Source: Pelagibacterium nitratireducens (GTDB lineage Bacteria; Pseudomonadota; Alphaproteobacteria; Rhizobiales; Devosiaceae). Taken from it: DNA of 64,000 nucleotides. How positions within the stretch are numbered: the first letter of the stretch is position 1; the number at the start of each line of letters is the position of its first letter. A program made the position numbers and the translations under genes. Under the pieces are notes generated by a model. The model had not been told where the DNA came from. It saw only the letters and a program-made list of their open reading frames with translations, and searched no databases. The stretch spans positions 1,778,501-1,842,500 of the forward strand of contig NZ_CP146275.1 in the NCBI RefSeq assembly GCF_037044555.1, written 5' to 3'. Below, one piece after another: positions 45,060-55,400 of this stretch.

Positions 45060-45680
45060 TCAGGCGCTGGGCACCGCGAGGCTGATGATGGAGTCAGGCA
45101 GCAAAATTCGTGACAGATCGATTGTCAGAACACCCTCCGAGATAAGTTGGAAAATCGCTGCCACTGGATCAGGATGGGTCAGGTCATTGGCGCAGTCATT
45201 GATCGAGGCGCTCCCACCGCTTGCGATGATGTGTGCAAGAATCTGCATGCGGGCGGTTGGTGGTATGTGCGTGCCGACAGCATCGGCGATCGCCAGCGCT
45301 GTATTCAGCCGGGGCTGACGCTGGACGGCAGATTCCGGGATCAGGACGACCCTTTGACCCCCATCTGCAGCTGCACGTTTGAGTGCCATGAGCTGCGGTC
45401 CATCCCGATGCCACGTCAGATATGGAGCGCAGACCAAAGTTACGGCGCGGCAGCCAATGCGAAGCGCTTCCACCGCCACGTCGAATGGCCGGAACCCAAA
45501 CTGACGAAGCAAAACTTCCAATCGAGGAGTATTCTCGATGAGGTGGACGTCGGGACAGAGCGCTATCAGGGCACGGAGATTTCGTGACAGCCGATCGTGT
45601 CGGCGCTTTCTGGATGCAATACTCGAAGTTGAGAGAGGCGCGTGATCGCTCGACGACGGGATGGCCGTGATCATGGACAT
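45060..45680 (-). CDS. Protein of unknown function, possible TnsA-like fold (module partner 2)
   Basis: A 206-residue soluble protein directly upstream of the AAA/M41 protease. Its middle (ENTPRLEVLLRQFGFRPFDVAVEAL, then PYLTWHRDGPQLMALKRAAADGGQRVVLIPESAVQRQP) resembles the product of the next gene upstream. Its C-terminal half (RMQILAHIIASGGSASINDCANDL, DPVAAIFQLISEGVLTIDLSRILLPDSII) resembles the C-terminal half of the nearby TnsA in residue pattern (a Glu near ITE/IPE, then a winged-helix-like segment ending in PDS-I). The TnsA catalytic Lys is not evident. I read it as a possible inactive TnsA relative; this is inference from pattern by eye. Confidence 0.6.
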   Translation of the reverse strand: MSMITAIPSSSDHAPLSTSSIASRKRRHDRLSRNLRALIALCPDVHLIENTPRLEVLLRQFGFRPFDVAVEALRIGCRAVTLVCAPYLTWHRDGPQLMALKRAAADGGQRVVLIPESAVQRQPRLNTALAIADAVGTHIPPTARMQILAHIIASGGSASINDCANDLTHPDPVAAIFQLISEGVLTIDLSRILLPDSIISLAVPSA

Positions 45681-45758
45681 GACAGATCCTTTCCCCGACC
45701 AGCAACGGCGGGTAGCGAAAGTTCAAAATGGTGAGTGAAGGGGGGGCTCTAGAGGAGC

Positions 45759-46223
45759 TCAGGGAGAAGGAAAGTGTCCGGGGGGAAGGACGGCGCCGAA
45801 CTCATTCGGTGTATGGGGAGAGAGCGGCCCCGTAATTGTCGCCGGACGCAGCAGCAGATCTAGTGTGAATTCTCTCTGACGAGTGAGCTTGAAATGGATA
45901 CCCACTTCGTCCGCGAGTCCAGTGAGCTTTTTCAGCTTCGCCCTGGCTGTATTGTGATGCCAAATCCGGTCGGGCAACATTGCCAGGATGTGCGGTGCTC
46001 CATCGGCCGTCAGTCGTGCGGTCACGAAATCGTAACTGGCGAAACCAGCCTTTTTCGCCAGACCTCTGAGAACGCGATGTTGGCCGTGCCATGTGACATT
46101 GGGCGTATTGGCAACTACGGTCCGCAGAGTGCCGAGGAAGTATCGATGTTCTCTAATGTGTCTGGCACGCCGCTGATCGTAATGGGATAAGTCGGAGCGT
46201 CGCGGGTATGCGTCTTTGACCAT
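45759..46223 (-). CDS. Protein of unknown function, paralogous to its downstream neighbour (module partner 1)
   Basis: A 154-residue soluble basic protein, first gene of the AAA/M41 module. It aligns by pattern with residues about 25-125 of the next protein: RR..RH/RL, then NTP, FASYDFVTARL against FRPFDVAVEAL, and RIWHHNTARAKLKKLTGLADEVGIHFKLTRQ against LTWHRDGPQLMALKRAAADGGQRVVLIPE. The C-terminal winged-helix-like half is missing and is replaced by a Pro-rich tail. No family recognised. An XRE regulator is divergent from it across 188 bases. Confidence 0.6.
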   Translation of the reverse strand: MVKDAYPRRSDLSHYDQRRARHIREHRYFLGTLRTVVANTPNVTWHGQHRVLRGLAKKAGFASYDFVTARLTADGAPHILAMLPDRIWHHNTARAKLKKLTGLADEVGIHFKLTRQREFTLDLLLRPATITGPLSPHTPNEFGAVLPPGHFPSP

Positions 46224-46411
46224 TTCAATCCCCCTAGCTGGGTGTGAAACGAAACGTCACGACGCTGAGATGCGATGTGCGGGAGCCTTCCCGCAAGGCG
46301 GGTGTTCTGTCGCTTTCCCTAAACTAAGCAGCGATGAAAGTCAACAGAAAATGCACATTATGAGCAATTTAGCTTTGTGCGGATTTTGATAAAAAGCTGT
46401 ATTCTTCCGCG
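46224..46411. promoter_or_regulatory. Divergent promoter region between the protease module and the XRE regulator
   Basis: 188 bases between divergent starts. It contains GCGGGAGCCTTCCCGC near 46281-46296 and an A+T-rich zone with an imperfect dyad (AAATGCACATT ... TTTGTGCGGATTT, about 46348-46388). The zone is a reasonable operator for the XRE protein, though I have no direct evidence of binding. Confidence 0.4.
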
Positions 46412-46675
46412 ATGAAGCCACCAAACGATTCGATCCATACCATTGATATCACCGCCGAGCAGGTTCGAGCAGCGCGCGCGTTGGTGGGATGGAGCCAAGA
46501 CGAACTGGCGAACAGGGCCGGAGTGACCCGGCGCACGATTGCCGCTTTTGAGAGCGGTGAAAAGGTTCCCCACCGAAGCACAATGTGCCGTATCCTTAGC
46601 GTCTTTGAGGATAGCAGGGTTAGCTTCATAAATTCCGGCGAGGTGATTGGCGTGGTTAGGAAGGCTCAGGCCTAG
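46412..46675 (+). CDS. Small XRE-family transcriptional regulator
   Basis: An 87-residue protein with one helix-turn-helix of the Cro/C1 type (ITAEQVRAARALVGWSQDELANRAGVTRRTIAAFESGEKVPHRSTMCRILSVFED), followed by a short C-terminal strand region (VSFINSGEVIGVV) seen in many small alphaproteobacterial XRE proteins. Its position, divergent from the AAA/M41 module, suggests it controls that module and itself. Confidence 0.85.
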   Translation: MKPPNDSIHTIDITAEQVRAARALVGWSQDELANRAGVTRRTIAAFESGEKVPHRSTMCRILSVFEDSRVSFINSGEVIGVVRKAQA

Positions 46676-46781
46676 AGAGTTAAGGCTGTTCTTGAAGCTA
46701 CCCATCTGAACTGCCCCACAATCAGCATCCGAGTTCGATACGATCGCTGAAATGGGAAAAGGCGCAACATTCCTCTGTTGC

Positions 46782-46796
46782 GAACAAAACAGGAAT
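46782..46796 (+). promoter_or_regulatory. Possible degenerate SOS box at the helicase start
   Basis: GAAC-N7-GAAT, one base off the alphaproteobacterial LexA consensus GAAC-N7-GAAC, and very similar in its spacer to the perfect box at 50139-50153. It overlaps the first ATG of the helicase gene, so if functional the real start would be downstream (ATG at 46813). Confidence 0.4.
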
Positions 46797-48897
46797 GCGT
46801 TTCCATCGGCTCATGCTTGCCGACGATCGATTCGCCGCCACCGACACGACCTATCTCGACGCGCTCAACGCCAATCAGCGTCGGGCGGTGGAGCATGGAA
46901 TAGCGGCTTCCACGACAGGTCCGCTGCTGGTGATCGCCGGCGCGGGTTCGGGCAAGACCAACACCTTGGCCCATCGTGTCGCCCATCTAATGGTCAATGG
47001 TGCCGATCCGCGACGCATGTTGCTTTTGACCTTTTCGCGCCGTGCCGCCACCGAAATGAGCCGGCGGGTGGAGCGTATTGCGGCGCGCGTGCTGGGCGTG
47101 GGTTCGGGCGCCGTGACCGATGCACTGACCTGGGCGGGCACGTTCCATGGCATCGGCGCGCGGCTCTTGCGCGAACATGCCCACCAGATCGGGCTCGATC
47201 CAGCGTTCACCATCCATGATCGCGAAGATGCTGCCGACCTCATGAACCTTGTGCGTCACGAACTCAAGTTGAGCGAAACCGCCTCGCGGTTTCCCACCAA
47301 GGGCACGTGCCTTTCGATCTATTCACGGGTCGTCAATGCTCAGGCCGATCTCGATGAGGTGCTTGAAAAGACATTTCCCTGGTGCGCCATGTGGTCGGCG
47401 GAACTCAGGACCTTGTTCGGTGCCTATGTCGCGGCCAAGCAGGCCCAGAACGTTCTCGATTACGATGACTTGCTGCTCTATTGGGCCGCGATGATGGACG
47501 AGCCGGCCATCGCCCAGGCGGTGTCCGATATGTTCGATCATATCCTTGTCGACGAATATCAGGATACCAACAAGCTCCAGTCCGCGATCCTTTTGGCCAT
47601 GCGTCCGAGCGGGCAGGGGCTGACGGTGGTGGGTGACGACGCCCAATCGATCTATTCGTTTCGGGCGGCCACGGTTCGCAACATTCTGGATTTTCCCGCT
47701 GCGTTCACACCCAGCGCCGAGATCGTTACCCTTGATCGCAACTATCGCTCGACCCAGCCCATCCTCGCCGCAGCCAACGCTGTCATCGAGCAGGCGACCG
47801 AACGCTTCACCAAGAACCTTTGGTCTGAACGGCAATCGGAAGCCAAGCCCCAACTTGTGACGGTCAAGGACGGTGCCGATCAGGTGGGTTACATCGCCAC
47901 CTCGATCCTGGAGGCGCGCGAGGCCGGAACACCGCTCAAGGAGCAGGCTGTGTTGTTCCGCACATCGAGCCATTCCGGTCCGCTCGAGATCGAGCTGACC
48001 CGCCGCAACATTCCTTTCGTCAAATTCGGTGGGCTGAAGTTTCTGGACGCCGCACACATCAAGGACATGCTGTCCGTGTTGCGCTGGGTGGAAAATCCGC
48101 GGGATCGTGTTGCCGGGTTTCGGGTGCTGCAGCTGATGCCCGGCATCGGCCCGGGCACGGCAGGTCGGGTTCTTGATGCCCTCGACACAAGTTCGGACCC
48201 GGTCTGGGCTCTCTCCGAGGTGCCGGCGCCAGCAAAAGCCGGTCAGAACTGGACCTATCTCGTCACGCTGTTTGGTCGGTTGTCGGGACGGGACATCTCA
48301 TGGCCGGTTGAACTCTCCTATGTCCGCCAGTGGTATGAGCCCTTGCTGGAAGCCGGGTATGAAGATGCACACATGCGCACGGCCGACATCATTCAGCTCG
48401 AACAGATCGCAAGCGGATATCCGAGCCGGGATCGCTTCCTGACCGAACTCACCCTCGATCCGCCCGATGCCACGAGTGACCAGCCGGGCGTCCCGCTTCG
48501 CGATGAGGATTACCTCATCTTGTCGACCATTCACTCGGCCAAGGGTCAGGAATGGAAGTCGGTGCATGTCCTCAACGTGGTCGATGGGTGCATTCCCTCA
48601 GACCTCGGCGTGGGAACGACCGAGGAGCTCGAAGAAGAGCGCCGGCTGCTGTATGTCGCCATGACCCGGGCCAAGGACGAGCTGCACCTGCTGGTGCCGC
48701 AGAAATTCTACGTGACCCAGCAATCGCGCTATGGCGATAGGCACCTCTATGCTCAACGCACCCGCTTCATCCCGCGCGCCATGACCCATCTGTTCGATGA
48801 CGTCTTGTGGCCCCCGGTAACGCCGGTTCGAGCCGACCTGGGACCGTCACAGCCCACACGTGTGGATGTGGCGGCAAAGATGCGCAGCATGTGGTGA
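46795..48897 (+). CDS. UvrD/PcrA-type ATP-dependent DNA helicase
   Basis: A 700-residue superfamily 1A helicase. Motif I GAGSGKTNTLAHRVAHL (about residue 45), motif Ia LLLTFSRRAATEM, motif II LVDEYQDTN, motif III VVGDDAQSIYSFRAA, motif IV LDRNYRSTQPIL, motif V STIHSAKGQEW and motif VI RLLYVAMTRAKDEL are all present. It is slightly shorter than UvrD (about 720). It sits in front of a SOS mutagenesis block and converges with dinB. The start is uncertain between 46795 and 46813; neither has a strong ribosome-binding site. Confidence 0.93.
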   Translation: MRFHRLMLADDRFAATDTTYLDALNANQRRAVEHGIAASTTGPLLVIAGAGSGKTNTLAHRVAHLMVNGADPRRMLLLTFSRRAATEMSRRVERIAARVLGVGSGAVTDALTWAGTFHGIGARLLREHAHQIGLDPAFTIHDREDAADLMNLVRHELKLSETASRFPTKGTCLSIYSRVVNAQADLDEVLEKTFPWCAMWSAELRTLFGAYVAAKQAQNVLDYDDLLLYWAAMMDEPAIAQAVSDMFDHILVDEYQDTNKLQSAILLAMRPSGQGLTVVGDDAQSIYSFRAATVRNILDFPAAFTPSAEIVTLDRNYRSTQPILAAANAVIEQATERFTKNLWSERQSEAKPQLVTVKDGADQVGYIATSILEAREAGTPLKEQAVLFRTSSHSGPLEIELTRRNIPFVKFGGLKFLDAAHIKDMLSVLRWVENPRDRVAGFRVLQLMPGIGPGTAGRVLDALDTSSDPVWALSEVPAPAKAGQNWTYLVTLFGRLSGRDISWPVELSYVRQWYEPLLEAGYEDAHMRTADIIQLEQIASGYPSRDRFLTELTLDPPDATSDQPGVPLRDEDYLILSTIHSAKGQEWKSVHVLNVVDGCIPSDLGVGTTEELEEERRLLYVAMTRAKDELHLLVPQKFYVTQQSRYGDRHLYAQRTRFIPRAMTHLFDDVLWPPVTPVRADLGPSQPTRVDVAAKMRSMW

Positions 48898-48924
48898 GCA
48901 CGCGCGCAGCACCTTTCGGCTGAC

Positions 48925-50040
48925 TTACAACGCCAAGCTCAGCTGCTCGGCATCATCGGCACGATCCGACCTGTCGGCAAAGCCCGACAGGCTCACCCCC
49001 AGCAGCCTTATGCCTTTTTTGACCGGAAACACCGGCTCGAGAAGAGTGTGGGCGACGGCCTCGACGTCAACGCGTGTTCGCAACGGGTGCGACGTTGTCC
49101 GACTGCGGGTGATGATCGCGAAGTCGGAATATTTGACCTTGAGCGTCAACGTGCGGCCATAGAGCGCCTTGGCCTCGGCATGGCGCCAGACCTTGTCGAT
49201 GATGGGCGCCAGTTTTTCCTTGGCCTCGGACAGATCGTGCACATCGTCAAAAAAGGTGTTCTCGCCCCCCACCGACTTTCGGATGCGATCGGTTTTGACC
49301 CGGCGATGATCAACACCGCGGGCAATCCAGTAGTAATAGCTCCCCGATGATCGGAATTTCTCCTGAAGGAAGGGTAGGGGCTTTGCCTTGAGATCGGCTC
49401 CAGTCTCGATGCCTAGCGCTTTCATGCGGGCTGCCGTGGCTGGACCAATTCCGTGGAATTTCTCGATTGGCAGAGTCTCGACAAACGCCGGGCCCTTCGC
49501 CGGCGTGATGACGAACTGGCCGTTGGGCTTGTTGTATCCGGACGCCATCTTGGCCAGGAACTTATTGTAGGAAATCCCGGCAGAGGCAGTCAGCCCTGTC
49601 ACCTCGAATATCCTGGCCCGGATTGCTTCGGCGATTTCGCTGGCGATCGCCATGCCCTTAAAATTCTCGGTGACGTCGAGATAGGCCTCATCGAGCGAGA
49701 GGGGTTCAATAAGGTCGGTGTATTGGCCAAAGATTTCATGGATTTGCGCCGATACTTTCTTGTAGATTTCGAACCGTGGTTTAACGAAGATCAGATCCGG
49801 GCATTTGCGTGCGGCGGTCACAGACGGCATGGCCGAGCGCACACCGAACTGGCGGGCCTCATAGCTGGCGGCAGCAACCACACCGCGCTTTTTTGCGCCG
49901 CCCACGGCGACCGGCTTGCCACGCAGATCGGGATCGTCGCGCTGTTCGACCGAGGCAAAGAATGCATCCATATCGACATGGATGATCTTGCGGATGTCTC
50001 CGTTATCGCGATCTGATGTCGGCTTATCCCCAGGCTGCAC
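48925..50040 (-). CDS. dinB: DNA polymerase IV (Y-family)
   Basis: A 371-residue translesion polymerase. The catalytic motifs are IIHVDMDAFFASVEQRDDP (first Asp pair), SAMPSVTAARKCPDLIFV, and LSLDEAYLDVTEN (SLDEAYLD with the second catalytic Asp/Glu). The palm-thumb region GISYNKFLAKMASGYNKPNGQFVI and the helix-hairpin-helix GIGPATAARMKALGI follow. The C-terminus carries the little-finger domain but ends without an obvious beta-clamp motif beyond DAEQLSLAL (QLSLAL), which does fit the clamp-binding consensus QLxLF loosely. Divergent from imuA across the SOS box. Confidence 0.95.
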   Translation of the reverse strand: MQPGDKPTSDRDNGDIRKIIHVDMDAFFASVEQRDDPDLRGKPVAVGGAKKRGVVAAASYEARQFGVRSAMPSVTAARKCPDLIFVKPRFEIYKKVSAQIHEIFGQYTDLIEPLSLDEAYLDVTENFKGMAIASEIAEAIRARIFEVTGLTASAGISYNKFLAKMASGYNKPNGQFVITPAKGPAFVETLPIEKFHGIGPATAARMKALGIETGADLKAKPLPFLQEKFRSSGSYYYWIARGVDHRRVKTDRIRKSVGGENTFFDDVHDLSEAKEKLAPIIDKVWRHAEAKALYGRTLTLKVKYSDFAIITRSRTTSHPLRTRVDVEAVAHTLLEPVFPVKKGIRLLGVSLSGFADRSDRADDAEQLSLAL

Positions 50041-50138
50041 GCCGATAAATCCTTGTAAGTGCTGATCAAGCTGCGCGCGTTATATCCGCTCGCACAAGAG
50101 TTGATCGGAGACCAATTGACTCTTGCCTTGCGTTGCGC

Positions 50139-50153
50139 GAACAAAAGAGGAAC
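50139..50153 (+). promoter_or_regulatory. SOS (LexA) box upstream of imuA
   Basis: GAACAAAAGAGGAAC is an exact GAAC-N7-GAAC, the LexA operator of alphaproteobacteria. It lies 48 bases before the imuA start and about 100 bases before the divergent dinB start, so it could control both directions. Confidence 0.88.
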
Positions 50154-50200
50154 ATACCTCCTGTTCTCGCAATTGGAAAGACACGCCGAACGGCGAAATC

Positions 50201-50962
50201 ATGGCCTCACCCTCGAAAAGCAATGCCATTGCCGAGCTGCGAGATCGTATCGCCGATCTCGAGGGCCAAAATACGCTCGTGCGCAAAGCACTGGCCTTCG
50301 GGATTGCTGCAATCGACAGCCGTCTGCCCAATGGCGGCTTGTCTCTGGGTGGTCTGCACGAGATCGCCGGCGGCGGCAATGGCGCCATTGATGGAGCGGC
50401 GGCTGCCCATTTTGCGGCGGGGATCGCTGCACGAACGCGCGGCAAGGTGCTCTGGTGCGTGACACGCCAGGACCTGTTCGCACCGGCGCTCGAACAGGCG
50501 GGCCTTGCTGCCGATCGGGTTGTCTATGTCGAGGCCGGAGATGACAAGACACTTCTCGCCTGCATGGAAGAAGGCTTAAGGCATGGCGGGCTTGGTGCGG
50601 TTGTGGGCGAGATTGCTCGATTGTCGATGACGGCGTCGCGGCGGCTGCAGCTGGCCGCCGAAGGCACGGGAACGATCGGGATCGCACTGCGGCGCTGGCG
50701 ACGGCAGGCCGAAGCCATGGATTTTGGGCAACCAACGGCAGCTTTGACCCGCTGGCGCATCTCGGCCCTACCGTCTCGACCATTGCCGGTCCCAGGTGTC
50801 GGCCGGGCACGCTGGCTGGTGGAACTGATCCGAGCAAGGGCAGGGGAAAGTCTCGATATTGAAGTGGAGGCGTGCGATGGCTCGGGTCATCTCGGTCTTC
50901 CTGCCGAACTGGCCGATCGATCGGCTGCGGCGGGGGGCTGGCGACACAGCGCCGCCAGTTGA
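50201..50962 (+). CDS. imuA: ImuA, SOS mutagenesis RecA-like protein
   Basis: A 253-residue protein, first of the imuA-imuB-dnaE2 mutasome cassette. It has a RecA/SulA-like fold: FGIAAIDSRLPNGGLSLGGLHEIAG, then GKVLWCVTRQDLFAPALEQAGL and LGAVVGEIARLSMTASRRLQLAAEGTGTIGIAL. The canonical Walker A of RecA is not conserved, as usual for ImuA. The ATG at 50201 (MASPSKSNAIAEL) is chosen; the frame is open 26 codons further upstream but that would overlap the SOS box. The 3' end overlaps imuB by 86 bases. Confidence 0.92.
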   Translation: MASPSKSNAIAELRDRIADLEGQNTLVRKALAFGIAAIDSRLPNGGLSLGGLHEIAGGGNGAIDGAAAAHFAAGIAARTRGKVLWCVTRQDLFAPALEQAGLAADRVVYVEAGDDKTLLACMEEGLRHGGLGAVVGEIARLSMTASRRLQLAAEGTGTIGIALRRWRRQAEAMDFGQPTAALTRWRISALPSRPLPVPGVGRARWLVELIRARAGESLDIEVEACDGSGHLGLPAELADRSAAAGGWRHSAAS

Positions 50963-52400
50963 CGTGCCCCTGGTGGTGGCCGCCAGGGAGAAAAACAGAC
51001 TTGTGGCGGTGGCAGCGGATGCAGTAGCACAGGCGGCCGGTGCGCGCGTGGGAATGGTGCTGACCAAGGCTCAAGTCCTGGTGCCAAATCTGGTTGTCGT
51101 TGATCACGACCCCAGAGCCGATGCTGACAGCCTTGAGCGGCTGGGCCTCTGGATGCTGCAACGCGTCAGCCCCATCGTGGCCCTCGATCCGCCCGACGGG
51201 CTCATAATCGATTCCACCGGCGCCGATCATCTCCATGGCGGCGAAACCGCGTTGCTTGAGACCTTATTGGGACGGCTGACGATGTCGGGTGTAACGGCAA
51301 GGGCGGCAATTGCAGACACCTGGGGTGCTGCCCACGCCTTGGCGCGTTTTGTCGCCAGCCCAAGCTTTGTCGCGCCTTTTGGGCAAGGCGAGGCCATATT
51401 GGCGCCTCTACCGCTGGAAGCGCTGCGTTTGCCGGCCCAGATGGCGCTCGATCTGCGCAAGCTCGGGTTCCTCAGCGTGGGCGACGTCCTGGCCCAACCC
51501 CGCGCACCTCTTGCCCTGCGGTTCGGACCGGAGCTGGGGCGTCGCATCAATCAGGCCTTGGGCGAAATCGGTGAACCGATCGACCCGATGCGAGCCGAGG
51601 ACTTGATCGAAGTCCGGCGTCCTTTTGCCGAACCGATCGGCGCCCCTGAAACGATAGCCCGGTATGTCGGCAAGCTGGTTGTGGCGCTGTGTTCCGAGCT
51701 TGAACTGCGTGGCTTGGGCGCCCGGCGCCTCGATCTCTTGTGCCACCGGGTCGACAACACGATCGAGGCGGTCCGTGTCGGCATGGCAACGCCGGTCCGG
51801 GACATCAAACGGTTAACCCGTCTCTTGTGCGACAAGATCGAAACCATCGCACCAGGGTTCGGTATCGAGATCATGTGTCTCAGGGCGACCATCGTCGAAC
51901 CCTTTGACCAACACCGATCGGCCAACAGTCTGCTTGAGGATACCGATCCCGACATCTCTGATCTGATCGATACGCTTTCAAACCGGGTCGGCAGTCGAGC
52001 CATCTATCGGTTTTCGCCCGTCGCCAGCGATGTACCTGAACGCTCGGTGGCCCGTATTGCGGCCCTGGCTCCCGAGCTCGGAGAAGGCTGGCCCAGTCAC
52101 TGGCCGCGGCCAACACGGCTTTTGCTCCGACCCGAACCGATCGAAACCATCGCTTTGCTGCCCGACAACCCGCCGGTCTCGATCACATGGCGTGGGATCC
52201 GGCGCCGGGTCAAACGCGCTGATGGCCCCGAGCGCGTGTTCGGCGAATGGTGGAAGGCTGATATCGAACTCTCGGCCGTCCGCGATTATTTCCGGATCGA
52301 GGACGACACCGGTGAGCGCTACTGGGTCTTTCGGACCGGAGATGGTGAAAACGCCGAGACCGGTTCGCACAAATGGTTCTTGCATGGAATTTTCGGATGA
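50877..52400 (+). CDS. imuB: ImuB, catalytically inactive Y-family polymerase-like protein
   Basis: A 507-residue Y-family-like protein acting as the hub of the damage mutagenesis complex. It keeps the overall layout ([61 protein letters not shown]). The catalytic acids of active Y-family enzymes are not in place at the N-terminus (FLPNWP instead of DMDAFFA), as is known for ImuB. The C-terminal ImuB tail ends [28 protein letters not shown]. The ATG at 50877 has GTGGAGG in front. Its stop overlaps the dnaE2 start (ATGA). Confidence 0.93.
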   Translation: MARVISVFLPNWPIDRLRRGAGDTAPPVDVPLVVAAREKNRLVAVAADAVAQAAGARVGMVLTKAQVLVPNLVVVDHDPRADADSLERLGLWMLQRVSPIVALDPPDGLIIDSTGADHLHGGETALLETLLGRLTMSGVTARAAIADTWGAAHALARFVASPSFVAPFGQGEAILAPLPLEALRLPAQMALDLRKLGFLSVGDVLAQPRAPLALRFGPELGRRINQALGEIGEPIDPMRAEDLIEVRRPFAEPIGAPETIARYVGKLVVALCSELELRGLGARRLDLLCHRVDNTIEAVRVGMATPVRDIKRLTRLLCDKIETIAPGFGIEIMCLRATIVEPFDQHRSANSLLEDTDPDISDLIDTLSNRVGSRAIYRFSPVASDVPERSVARIAALAPELGEGWPSHWPRPTRLLLRPEPIETIALLPDNPPVSITWRGIRRRVKRADGPERVFGEWWKADIELSAVRDYFRIEDDTGERYWVFRTGDGENAETGSHKWFLHGIFG

Positions 52401-55400
52401 TCGCCCGCTACGCCGAACTTCAGGTCACATCTCATTTCTCCTTTCTGCGTGGCGCGTCCTCGGCTCAGGAACTTTTTGCCACGGCGGCGGCAATGGGGAT
52501 CGACGCGATCGGGATCGTTGATCGCAATTCTTTGGCCGGCGTGGTCAGAGCCTATGAAGCCGCCAAGGTAACGGGCGTGCGTCTTGTTGTGGGATGCCGC
52601 CTCGATCTGGTCTGCGGGACCTCAATACTGGTCTATCCCACCGATCGACCCGCCTATTCGCGCCTATGCCGACTGCTGACCCTTGGAAAGCATAGGGCCG
52701 GCAAGGGCAAGTGTGATCTCCATTGGGATGATCTGGTTGCCTATGGTGAAGGCCTGATCGCCATTCTCGTGCCCGATCTGGCCGATGAGACATGCGGAAT
52801 GCGGCTGCGCCGCTTGCGCGAAGCTTTTGGGGATCGGGCCTATCTCGCCCTGACGCTGCAGCGCCGGCCCAATGACCAGATGCGGCTCTATGAACTCTCG
52901 GTTCTGGCGACGGGAATGAGGGTTCCCACAGTCGTTACCAATGACGTGCTGTTCCATGAGCCGGGCCGCCGCATGCTGCAAGATGTCGTGACGGCCATCC
53001 GGCACAACACCACGATCGATGCGCTTGGCCTGAGGCGGGAACGCCATGCCGACCGCTATCTCAAACCGCCCGAAGAAATGCATCGCCTGTTCGAACGCTA
53101 TCCCGATGCCTTGGCCCGCACGCTCGAGATCACCAGGCGCTGCACCTTTGATCTCAGCGAACTGGCCTATCAATATCCCGAGGAACGCGACGATCCAGAG
53201 CTGACACCGCAAGAGACGCTGGAAAAGCTGACATGGGCGTGTGCCGGTGAGCGTTACCCCGAAGGGGTTCCCGATGAGGTCGTTGCTACCCTGCGGCACG
53301 AACTGACGTTGATCGGCAAGCTCAACTACGCGCCCTATTTTTTGACGGTCAACAACATCGTTCGCTACGCCCGGTCCCAGAACATCTTGTGCCAGGGTCG
53401 CGGTTCGGCAGCCAATTCGGCGGTGTGTTTTGTTTTGGGGATCACTGCGATCGACCCGGGTCGTAATGATCTGCTGTTCGAACGGTTCGTGTCCGAAGAA
53501 CGCCACGAGCCCCCCGACATCGATGTCGATTTCGAGCACGAACGGCGCGAGATGGTCATCCAGTGGGTTTATGAAACCTATGGGCGGGATCGGGCGGCGC
53601 TGTGCTCGACCGTGATCCGATATCGCACCAAGGGTGCCCTGCGAGATGTGGGCAAAGCGCTGGGGCTGACCGAAGATCTGATCAAGACGATTTCGGGCCA
53701 GATCTGGACGTGGTCGGAAGAGGGGGTGCAAGATGCACACATCAAGGACCTCAACCTCAAACTTGCCGATCGCCGACTACGGCTCACGCTCGATCTGGCG
53801 CGCCAACTCTCCGGCGCGCCCCGCCACCTCTCCCAGCATCCGGGCGGGTTCGTCCTTACCCATGACAGGCTCGATGACCTCGTGCCGATCGAACCGGCAT
53901 CAATGGACGATCGTCAGATCATCGAATGGGACAAGGACGACATCGATACGCTGAAGTTCATGAAGGTCGACGTGCTGGCACTGGGCATGCTGACCTGCAT
54001 GAAGCGCGGCCTTGACCTTTTGGCCACCTACAAGGGCGCCACTTACGATCTCTCAACGATCCCTGCCGAAGATCCCCGAACCTATGCCATGATCCGCAGG
54101 GCAGACACGCTCGGCACCTTCCAGATCGAATCCCGGGCGCAGATGAGCATGCTGCCGCGTCTCAAGCCGCGGACCTATTACGACCTTGTCGTCCAGGTCG
54201 CCATTGTGCGGCCCGGACCAATCCAGGGCGACATGGTCCATCCCTATCTGCGGCGCAGGGAAGGGCTCGAGGCAGTGGAATATCCACGGCCCGAACTCGA
54301 AAAGGTTCTCGGAAAAACACTCGGTGTCCCGCTTTTTCAGGAGCAGGCAATGCGGGTGGCGATCGAATGCGCGGGGTTTACGCCTGGCGAAGCCGACATG
54401 CTGCGCAAATCCATGGCGACGTTCAAGTTCACCGGCGGGGTATCGAAATTCCGCGATAAACTGATCGATGGCATGGTGTCCAATGGCTACGAAAAAGCCT
54501 TCGCCGAACAGACCTTCAAACAGCTCGAAGGGTTTGGCTCATACGGATTTCCCGAGAGCCATGCGGCATCGTTCGCTCTGATCGCTTACGCAAGCGCCTG
54601 GCTCAAATGCTGGCACCCCGATGTCTTTTGTGCAGCACTACTCAACAGTCAGCCCATGGGGTTTTATGCGCCGGCCCAGATCGTGCGCGATGCCCAGGAG
54701 CACGGCATTGACGTCCGACCGGTGTGTATCAACACATCGCGCTGGGACTGCACTTTGGAGCCATCCAGCAATCCCGATAGCGACACATTTGCGGTCCGGC
54801 TCGGCCTGCGCATGGTCAAGGGGCTGTCGAACGCCAACGCGGCATCGATCGCGGCGGCCCGTGCGGACAATGATTACGCCAGCATTGATGATCTCTGGCG
54901 CCGGGCAGGGGTGCCGGTTGCCGCCCTTACCCAGATTGCCGAGGCCGATGGATACCGCACGAGCTTTGGCCTGTCTCGCCGCGATGCGTTATGGGCGATC
55001 AAGGGCTTGCGCGATGTCGAATTGCCTTTGTTCGCCGCGGCTTCAAGACGTGAGGGTACGACCGTTCCCGAGGTGAGCGAACCCCCGATCGCTTTGCGTG
55101 CCATGAGCGATGGCAGCGAGGTGGTCGAAGATTATCGCCATGTCGGCCTTTCGCTGCGCACCCATCCGGTATCTTTCCTGCGCCCGGACCTGACAAAGCG
55201 GCGCATCGTCACTTGTGCAGATGCGATAAAGGCGCGCGATGGGCGCTGGCTTGAAACCGCGGGCATCGTTCTGGTGCGCCAGCGCCCGGGCAGCGCCAAG
55301 GGCGTCATGTTCATCACCCTCGAAGACGAGACCGGTATTGCCAATCTGGTTGTGTGGAAAAAAGTGTTCGAACAGCACCGGCGTATCATCTTGTCGGCTG

